Positions 52,501 through 63,500 of a stretch of DNA of 64,000 nucleotides are shown in pieces (the stretch's first letter is position 1; every line of letters starts with the position of its first letter). The notes beneath the pieces were generated by a model. The model saw only the letters and a list, made by a program, of their open reading frames with translations, was not told where the DNA came from and ran no database searches. The stretch spans positions 214,809,575 through 214,873,574 of the forward strand of contig JBAIZL010000001.1 of assembly GCA_036971475.1 (NCBI GenBank). Direction: 5' to 3'. A program made the position numbers and the translations under genes. Source of the stretch: Prosapia bicincta. Lineage: Eukaryota; Arthropoda; Insecta; Hemiptera; Cercopidae.

Positions 52501-55500
52501 CTTAGGCTAGTAATTTTTAAAAGCTTTTTGTTTAAAATAAGCCGTAGCCGTACAATATAACAGTTTATAATATTACTTGTTTATATTATTTAACTTCATC
52601 ATTTTTCTCAGTAAAATTTGTATTCAAGAAAAAACTCCTTTAATTCAAAATTTGAATAATTCGAACCGAGGTTTAGTCCCCAGTTAGTCCGAATTAGTGG
52701 ATTGTCACTGAAATTTAATATAATTATTTATTTTGTGAAGTCATTGTAAAATTTAGCCTAGTTACGTTATTTTTAAGTATTTGTGCGTACTAATGAATGT
52801 ATTTGCCTTTTGTTTAGATCTCTTTGTATTACTTCAGCTTGCATTGAATCTAACAGATCTTTTATTGGCTCAACTAAGTTGTACGAGGTAGGTTAGTTGG
52901 TAATGTATATCTTTAAAAAAACGTTTGAATCCCATGTCTTTCTATAGGTCACATATATTATTTTCAGTATTTAACCAACCTTAACTAAATTAGTTAGTTT
53001 TACAAAATATTAATATAAACTGTGATTGTATTAGAAATATTTTTATTGAAGTTAATTTTATGGTAGACTCAAAGCCTATTTGAGGCGCTGTTCAATGAAC
53101 AATCGGGAGAAAGGACTACATTCTAGCAAATTTCAGGTTGAGCATTGATACTGAGTTACTTACCCTCAATCAACACTGCTTTGACGACCTATTTAAGAGT
53201 ACTGCATTATTTTTTTTACAGTTAATTAGAATAGTCATAAAAGTATCATTCAAAGGTAAATAATGTCTAGAATTTTGTGTAATACTGAAAATAGTTAAAC
53301 AAAAACTTGCTGTATTCTGTGTTTGATAGAAGAGGGGTAAAAAGCTCAACCTATGCTCAGGCTTAGTATAATAAAGTGTTTAAGAAAAATGTGATATATT
53401 TTAAAGGTACTGCCCTCTCTGTCTATTAGATACAAAATTTGGTTAAAAAAGTATGAAGTACAAAATGACACTGTTTTTCTCAGATGCAGCTAATTTCCAT
53501 AACATGTGGCAGATATTCGACCATGCGCTGATAGAGAGTATGTCTTGTGCTAGTTAAGATTCTCTCCTGCCTTACAATACAAAAAGTTTCATGCTCCGCT
53601 TTACGACTATTACAAATTATATATTCACAGTATAAACTATAGTCTGTATGTTTTTTCACAAAAATAGGAAGAAGTAAGTTTTTGAAAATGAAGTTTTTTT
53701 AAAAATTCATTTATATATTTCTGTAAAAGATGTCAGTGACCATAAAACTGGAAATAGCAATTGAAATATTTTTTTTTTATCTAAAGGAGTTTCAGTTTTT
53801 ATCTGAAAATTCAGTTGAATAATTTTTAAAATGTTTATGGCTTTATACAAGTTATATAGAATACTTTTCTTGACAGCCAGTGATTACTGATTTTTTATAA
53901 ATCAACTAACAGTATTTTTGCTATTTTCAAAATAATTATTTTATTTTAGACGAGAACTGGAATATCGTAGACATGGTAGTCTTCCTTCACACTTAACTGC
54001 GGAAAATGAAACATGGGGATCAGGATCACGATTTATAAACCGTTCAAGGCGTTTAGCACGCCGTTATTTAGGTAGATCTCCTGAAACTTGGAGAAGATCT
54101 GTACGTCGTAATACAACAACAGCTCCACCTGATACCAGCCAGTCTACGACACCGTCTACACCATCAGCTCCAGCTGACAGTAGAGAACAGAGGGAGCCAA
54201 TTCGACGAGCTTCAACAAATACAGTTGGTTAGTTATCGATTTGTAGTGTCAAAGTATTATTGGCTCTGTAAATTTCGAAGTACTGTTCTCACAGTTGTTA
54301 TTGAACTTAAAGAAAATATTGTAGTTTCAACAATACAATGTAATGCTGTATTCAGAGTATATGTTATTTTTTAATTAAAATATATTTGTAAAAGTATAAA
54401 TAAGAAAAAGGTTTGAGGTCGTTGTTTTATTTATTTTCTTTGGTAATATAATCCTTTGCAGAGTTGTGGGTCTCAGAATCAGATTTTATTAATTTTGTCC
54501 AACTGCTTCCCCATCAAGAGTTCTCAACAGACATTTTGCATTCGGTCCGTTCCATCTGGGAATATAGCATGGGCTTTTGCCTTTCCATTTAACAAAATTT
54601 ATTTCCTTCAATCAGATTTTTTAAAGTATCTTAAGCTGATTATTGGTGTCAGGTTTCCAGATCACTATAACTTTCTGAACCAAATCAACTTTTTTTTAGC
54701 ATAAAATAAAAAGCTACAAGTAAAAAATTAATAAGTTGATGAAATAAATTATCAAGAACTCTTGGCCACCCTAGTAAGCAGAGGGTTTTAAAATTAGTGG
54801 AAAACAGTGCTTGGATGAAAATTTATTAAATTAACTAACTTTTTGAGTTGAAAATCGATTTCCTTTAATGTTTGATGTTTTAATTGTATAAATCTCTTTA
54901 TATTAAAACAAAAACCTAAATATTTATAATTTAATCAGAAAATTTACAATTGTAAGTTGTGTAGTAAAGCTTATATCATTAAAATAATAATTTAAAACTG
55001 TTGAATTATTAGTGATCTAAAGTATTAAAAGATGACGTAGTGTGTTATTTGTCACACAGGAGGTGGTTCAAGAGGCTTACCCCATCGCCATCAAGCTGTC
55101 TATGCAAATATACGTAATGCAATGCTCTCTCATCGAATTTCAGTACCAGTTGTGCATATTAATGGTTTGCCTCTGACTCCAGCTGACATCAGTACTCCTA
55201 GGCCTCGTCCTCATTCCCCGCCTCCTTATCATTTAAGTGCAAATAGTCCAATTTTAACTCCTAGACTGTTACATCCTAGATATGGTGGTCCAAGCCCTTT
55301 TGACGAATCTACAAGTGAGGATTCTTCACCTCAGGACAGAAGTGATTATTCTTTGTTTACACGAGGAAATAATACACGTAAGAATATTTTCAATATTTTT
55401 TGTATTATTATCAATATTTAAATAGTTATTTCGACCATAGCTCTTTGCTGGTTAATTCATATAAAATGCAAACAGTCGATAAAGAATAATATTGAATCCA

Positions 55501-58500
55501 CTTTTCCAGTAAAGTTGGCAGAATAATTTCTTTCAAAATATCTTCTAGACATGTTTTCACAGTATGTCTCTAAAGATGTTGGGAGAGGAAAACCTGTGTG
55601 GATTTCCAATATAAGTCAAGGAGTTTTGGCTAAACAAAAATAACTTATTATTAATAATTATTTATATAACATCTTAAAACATATACATATAATATCAACA
55701 ACTTTAGTGCATAAAAAAAATAATGTCTTGTTACAAAAGAAAATTTTCCTGTATTAAGGTAACATGAAACTAGCAGTAGTACGTTGGGTCTATATTATAT
55801 AACACAACCCTTTTTTCAAAAGTAAATTTCTAAAAATCTTACTCACACCCACAGTTGAGAATTTTATATAAGCACATCCTTATTAAATAGAGCTTCGGAG
55901 CCCAGTTTCGTGTGACTCAGTACATCTAGTCGTTTCATTTCATTACCATCTGATTTGTTATAGGCTGTGTAAATATAGCAGGTCGTAATGTATAACATCG
56001 TGTTGAAAAACAATGATCCAAGCAAGGATATGCACCATAGATATGGCCTGAATTTTGAGCAGACTGTAGTCAACAAAAAATGAAAGTTCCAACAACTGTG
56101 CCACTGTAAAAAGTTACACTGTAACTGAAGCTAACATCCAAAGGTAGGAAATACAGAAACTTAGTTGAAAAATGTAATTTCTTCAAGAACATATTTTCCA
56201 GGACTTAAAAAAGGACAATTTGAAGCTGTAAAAAAAGTGTAGTTGAATATTTACTTGAAAAATGTGAAATGAGATTGCCAGTAAACATGAAATAATAACT
56301 ATAATTAAAAGATCCTTAACTAAGTGAATACGTAAGGGCTTACTTGCTGACAGGTTTTGAAACAATTGTTCCTTTTACGAAGCAAAACCTGCAGTAGAGG
56401 CTTTGCTTCGTTAAAGGAACGATTGTTTTGAAACCTGTCAGCAAGTAAGCTCTAATGTACTCACTTAATTAAATATCTTTTAATTATAGTTTAATCAGTG
56501 AATTCAAGATAATAACAACAAGCAACTCAAATGAAATAATAAATTTTAAAACTTGTGAAATTAGTGCATGAAGCTCAGATCCAAGTTTAAGATGAGTTAG
56601 GTTGGTGTAAACGTATGATGCAAAGAAATGGAGACCAAGTCAAGTGCAGTGGCTTCCAAAAGATTTCATTGAGGAACTGTTAAGTTTTCTTTATCATATT
56701 GTAAATTTAAGAAGTCAATGTAACTACTCCTTAAACATGTAAGGAAACATGTACTAAACACCTGTTTATTCGATATACCAATTAATATAACAGTAAATTA
56801 AAAGTTGGTTTCTATGAAATCAACAGGAATTTACGGCCAGAATAATAATAGTTATGCTTGGTGTACTGGCCAATGGTATACCCTACGTCATATTTAAAAG
56901 GAAAAAGTTACTTAGATAATTGCAAAGAAATTGTATAGAGGAAACTTTAGTTTTGGGTGTAGAAGCTCAATCTTGATACATTTCATGGACACTTGACTAG
57001 ACATGTAAAAATAAACAGTTGCATAAAATGGACAAAGAGCTTTTAATCAATCCTGGAGAAAGGTGACATTTCAGCTCATAGTAGTGGAAGTGGTTCTAAA
57101 TAAAGCATTATATGATAACTTCAAGAAGCAGAACACAAATTAGCTTCCAGAAAGCAATCACGCTTAAACTAAAAGCAAATAAAACAATGATAATTTTGTT
57201 GAATGGGTAATGAATGCCTGGAGTATTATTATAGGAGACTACTATTATATCAATTTAAAAATTTTGCATAGCTAATGATATGGTATGCACGAAGATGGTA
57301 CTTTACAGGAAGTGAAATCTGAATTGAGGAATGTAAACAAAGCAATTCTACAGTTATATAATGTGTGTTTCTACTAACCTTATTCTTTTAACTCCTATAA
57401 ATTACTCAGAGATTTTTCTAATTGCATGTCTTATATTTAGTTTTATGCAAATCAGGTTTTTGAAAAATTTGATAGTCATCCTATGTTTAGGGTTGTCTTT
57501 TATACGGGCCAATACTGTAATTTTAGAATTATAATTTATTTAAGAACGATAAACTTATAAATTTATTTTATTTATAGCTGGCTATGGATCTGTAGTATTG
57601 AATGAAGTTACCATTTCCCCACATCATAGGATTCAAGCCTGGGATTTTTCCAGATTTAACATTCCAGATATTAGTAATGGTAAGTTACCTCAAATAACAT
57701 TATATTCAGTAAACTAAAAATTATGTTTTAGGCCTGTACTTCCAAAATATAATTTTACAAATTTCATACTTTCTATTGAGTGCATTGAATTTTATTTGTT
57801 TTTTGAATTTATCACTACATATACTTATAGATGTAGCTTCCCTATAACTATTTGTATTATAAAAAAGTGATGTTGTTCTCCTATAACTATTTTTATTATG
57901 AAGGAGTGATGTTGCTTTCCTATAACTATTTGTGTTATAAAGAAGTGATGTTGCTTTCCTATAACTATTTTTATTATAAAGGAGTGATGTTCCTTTTCTA
58001 TAACTGTTTGTGTTATAGAGGAGTCATGTAGCTTTCCCATAACTATTTGTATCATAGAGGAGAGATGTTGGATTCCTTTAACTATATGTATTATAGAGGA
58101 GTCATGTTGCTTTCCTATTACTATTTGTATAGAGGAGAAATGTTGATTCCCAATAACTATTTGCATTATAGAGGAGTCATGTAGCTTTCCTATTACTATT
58201 TGTATAGAGGAGTGATGTTGCTTTATTATAACTATTTGTAATATAGAGTAGTCATGTTGCTCTACTGTAACTTCTATTATAAAGGAGTGATTTTGCTTTC
58301 CTATAACTATTTGTGTTTTAAAGGAGTCATGTCGGTTTCTTAAAACTATTTGTGTTATAAAGGAGTGATGTTGCTTTCCAATAATATTTGTATTATAGAA
58401 GAGAAATGTTGTTTTGCTATAACTATTTGTATTATGGATGAGTACTGTTGCTTTGCTTTAACTATTTGTATTGTAGAGGAGTGATGTTGCTTTGATATAA

Positions 58501-60277
58501 CCATTAGTATTATAGAAGAGTCATGTTGCTTCCTATAACTATTTGTGTTATAGAGGAGTCATGTAGCTTTTCTATAGTTATTTGTATCATAGAGGGGAGA
58601 TGTTACTTTCCTATATCTATACGTATTATAAAAAAGTGATGTTGCTTTCCAATAACTATTTGTATTACAGAGGAGTCACATGTTGCTTTCTTATAACTAT
58701 TTGTATTATTGAGTAGTCATGTTACTTTCCTATAACTATTTGTATTATAGAGGAGTTGCATACAACTGTAATTATATTTGGCTGCAAGTAATTGACCAGA
58801 TAATATTCAGATTTTTGATGTATTTCATTTTCATAAGAAAGTCATTTGCCGAAAATTTGAAACTTTTGTTTTTACTTCAGTTTAATGTAAAGAGTTCCTA
58901 ATAAAGTTGAGATGGCTCACCTTTAAAGTTGAATAAGCTCTCAGCTTATTCACATAATCATATATTTGTCAGACCGTATAGTCTGTTATTTTCCATTCAA
59001 AATTCAGACTATATTTGATTATGTTTGTGCTCAAAGGTCACCTTAGACTTAGCCTTCCATTTCTATTTTGTACAACTTCAGTGAAGAAGGAAGTCACTCA
59101 GTCTCATAGCATTTTGGCATTTTTGCATGTCTGGGAGGTTATGCCGTTGTTTATAATAAGTTGTTAAAATGTGTTTTTAAGTAAACATTTTTTATTGTTT
59201 GATTTTTTAATTAAATCATGATTATTAAACAAAATGATTTAAACAGAATAGTACTAGTTTAATTTTTTTATCTTGAACTATAATTTCTTGGAAGAATTAT
59301 TAAACCAAATCATGTGTTATTGCTAAATTTAAATAAATCATGAAGACTAGATGTGACTGAAATAACTGGTACCTCAATGAGTTGAAAACAAGTAAATAAA
59401 CAGTATGTATTTATAAATATGGTTAAACATTCATGTTAGTAAATGAATTAGAATAGTAATGAATCTTTAGAGTGTATTCACAATTTATTTAATTGAACAC
59501 TGTTTTCATACCTAAATGATTATTTATATTAGGGTGGCCATCATAAAGAAAATATCGATATTATCAAATAAAAACTCGGTTGATGCGTGAGTCAAAGAGT
59601 TTTTACTTAATAAAGTTTTGTGATTGTACACCTCATCATCGATATTATCAATTAAACTACTAATGAATATCGATATTTAGATATTATCATTAAAACCAAT
59701 CAGTATATCGATACGAAATAATGAAAAAAAGTCCCATTCATTATAAAGGCAAATGTAATGTTATAAAGGAAATTAAAATCAGTAACCAAATAAAGAAAAA
59801 TTGATTTTTAATTTTTTTAATTCTTTAAAGAAATATTTTTTAAAGGAATTAAAATTTACATTCAAAAATATATATTTTTCTTTCTGTTACAAAATGAAAA
59901 TTAATTTACTTAAAATTCTCTTCCCAGAGAGCCCAAGAATATCACCAGTTTGCATGATTGTATTTCAGTCTGCTGCTTTTTTGCCAATAAAACCTCACCT
60001 GCTTTTGACAAAAGCCTCTCTGCTGTTCTAACAAATGACAGATATTTTCAAGCCAATTGATGTAGGGGCGAGTTTGGCAGTGAAATATTCTTCCAAATCT
60101 TAATAGACGTCCCTTAGGATTGATTGGCTATCGTTGCTCCATCAACTATTTCACGCTAACCCATATCTCTAAAGTCAAAACCCCTCCTTGTTGTGCGATA
60201 GAAGTCACCCCTCCCCACCCTGGTATGATACTTGGAATGTTCTTGCTCAACTTAATTTATTTTATTTTTAACACATT

Positions 60278-60332
<55 letters not shown>

Positions 60333-60503
60333 AATAGTTACCATCTGGAGTACATCCGTTCATTCTGCAGTCCATAAATTCGCAGTTCAGACGTTTCGCT
60401 AGAATCTCATCCAGCATTGACGAGGTGAACCCAACAACAGAAGAAGAGCGAGAGAATAATAACTATTCATCATACTTTTCCATCCGTGAAGGAATACGTA
60501 TCA

Positions 60504-60565
<62 letters not shown>

Positions 60566-63500
60566 ATAACAGACGCTTAACGCTTTATTGAAATATTTAT
60601 GTTGCAAATTTCATTTACGTTTACTGTACTTGTAGAAATCAAAGTTAAACAATATGATTTTTAAGTCGTTTTAATGCCAAGATATAGTCAAAAATAATTT
60701 GTAGTTGCCTTATATTTCAAGTTTAAATATATAGCCTCAAAATGTTAATGTTTCCGATATATCGGATATGATAATATCGGTAATCCACTAATAATATCGG
60801 TAATATCGCCAATCCATCTCTGCTATTTCAACATATCACTTTCTGCTCTTACCATAATTTATACATACTTAAATTTAATTACAAGTATGAATTCATTTTG
60901 GTTAAGTGGGATTCTGGTTGAGCAAGAATAGACTAAAAGGTCTTTGATTGCGTACTGTTTCAAGTGAAACTGTAGTAAATTTGACTTATCGATAAGTTAT
61001 GAGTTTTAGTGTTTGGTTATAATTTTTTTTGTAGTTGTAAGTTTTCTTGGTTTCAACTTTAAAAGTATTTTGATACTAGATTTGTTGTTAAATTACTGCT
61101 TAAATTGTAGTAACCAATAAAATTGTAGTATTAACTATAATATTTGTTGCAGCTGATAAAAATATTGTCGTGAGTGAATGTAAGATCCATAATGATGCAA
61201 GTGTAGATATATCACAGGATGGATGCCTGCTGGTCACTTTGCTGCCATCAGGCCGTCTCAGCATCACAACTATGCTAGGTAACAATATCCACTGCATCTA
61301 GTTCTGTTACTTCTGACTTGGCAGGGTTTTGTTCCAGGTTACACTTGGTAACAATGTTTTCTTATACACTCTGATCCTCATGTCAAAGATTCAAGTTTAA
61401 CAAAAAACTTTGTTAAAGTAGTATAAGTTTACTATTTTATACAAAAAATAATATTTTTTACTATAATTAAATGATACGTAACTAAGTGAATACTTCAGAG
61501 CTTACTTGCTGACACGTTTCGAGACAACTGTTCCTTTTACAAAGCTAAGCCTCTATTGGCGGCAGCAAGCAAGGTTTTTGGCACAAGATTTATGAATATA
61601 GTGGGGGTAGGTTAAGTTGGTTGTTTACTATGTAATGGAACAGGGCATTGGCTTCAAAGTGTGTGGGGTCATTTAACACATTTTCTTTATCTGTTGTATG
61701 GTGTTTGTATATTTCATATTTTTCTATAGTTGTTATTTTTTTACTTTGGTTTAATATATGGAGAATATTTAAATTAGTATGTATGTCCGAGTGTGTGTGT
61801 TGTGTGTTGTGCAAGCTAACAACCAACTCAACCTACTCTCCACTACACTCATAAATCTTATGCCGACAACCCTTTATACCTTGTGTGACGTTGCCAGTAA
61901 AGACTTAGCTTTGTAAAAGGAAGGATTGTTTGGAAACACATCAGTAAGTAAGCTCTTGAGTATTCACTTAGTCGGGTATCATATAATTATAGCTTTATCA
62001 GTGATTTCAAGATGATTACATCAAGCAACTTTAATCTTTTATTGTTCAAAAAAATTATAGTTATTACATTTAACTAAATAGTTAATAAAAATTATTAGTT
62101 CTTTCATTAAAAAATATTTGTAATTGTCTTCTTACTTTTGTGTTTGTTAGGTTTTTGAGCTTGATTGTATTCACTTCTACAATCTTTTATTAAGGGAACT
62201 AACAATCCCTTAATATTGAATGCTCTGTGTGCTATCAGTGTTATCTAGAGCAAACATAAAAGTGCCAATAATGGCCAAACATCCAAACAGAAACAACATC
62301 CCAATAAATAATGGTTACAGTAAAGGGCATTGGTAGTTGGAAGGAGAACATACTAAGACCTCTTGGAGTCTTTTATGATGATGTCCTCCAGGTGTTGACT
62401 CATGTAATTTTATTTATTTTGTTTGTTACTTATCCTTTTGTTTATACTTTCCTTACATTTTTCTGTGCTAGGCTGTGAATACTTCTCCGTGTTCGCCATT
62501 TGTTTCTGTTACCATAAAGTATTTCTCTAAACATTCCTTTTTTACGAATTCTGCCAACATCTTTTACTAAGTTAGGACTTAAGGAGCAAAATTATTTAAC
62601 TAATTAAGGAACCAAATTGCTTTGGTGCCTGTACTTCCATAGTTAGATTTCCCGAAAACGGAGTGCTGTGATGAGGTTTGGAATCTAAACCTTTGAGTTA
62701 TTGTAAGAGGAGATATTTCTTAAAGGTTTAAAAGCATAGAGGTATCCTCTGAATATTGTGCTGTTTCTTAATTAATAAAAACATACAACAGATAATTGAA
62801 AAATACAATTCTATTAGTTTTTAACTCTTTGGCTTAATATTTTTAATAAGCTATACATATATTTTGTTTTACTTTACTTTATACTTTATGAACTGACATT
62901 TCCATGTATAATGATTTCAATAAATACTATTTTAATTTAGTAATCACATATAGGCTGTAATTATCTCTTACATTAATCTGATATTTATAAACATGTATAG
63001 AAAAATTTTTAATTTAAGAAAAGGAAAGTAGTTTTCATTAGTTCTTTAATGTTGAGAGTCTCATGTACAATTGGGAGTTTCTATATGTGTTGTTGTGTGT
63101 TTCTTATTTATTACACTTTTGTTTTTTGTTTTCTATTGATTTGTTAAAATTTATTTTTATTTCTATTTTTATTTCTATTTTTATAAGCTATAATTTTTTA
63201 GTATATTTACCTTTGTTTTCACCTTTTGTAAATAAATGGCCACATGTTCTAATTTATTATTTATACTGAAATAGTTTTTGTGTGCAATCTCTCATTTCAA
63301 TATATAGTGTTTAACCCATTATTTTCTGTTGGTTAACAGTACTGTAGAACCATTCCGCATTGTGTAACAAAATAATGAAGATTTTTATTGTGCAAAAATA
63401 AACAGAATTTTGAATAGATAACTTTTAATTAAAAAAATATTTCTTGGGTAAAGAACTAAGAATGTATGATAAACTATATTTAAGTTCTTTGTTGTTAAAA

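Larger units (their letters stand above)
59534..60826 (-). mobile_element. hAT element with decayed transposase C-terminus
   Basis: The right end, in complement, reads CAGAGATGGATTGGCGATAT followed by repeats of accgatattat. The left end reads tAGGGTGGCCATCATAAAG and then atatcgatattatca. ATATCG-rich ends occur in hAT elements. On the minus strand near 59905-60035 the frame reads [20 protein letters not shown] and [12 protein letters not shown], the dimerisation domain that ends hAT transposases (SERVFSKAG..., then a Phe-Leu). No clear 8-bp duplication. A (TA)n-flanked segment is inserted at 60281-60561. Confidence 0.7.

Noticed and set aside
57825..58166. 113-residue minus-strand frame with repeated [14 protein letters not shown] units
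   Set aside because: By-product of the degenerate 39-bp array; no sign of selection on the frame.
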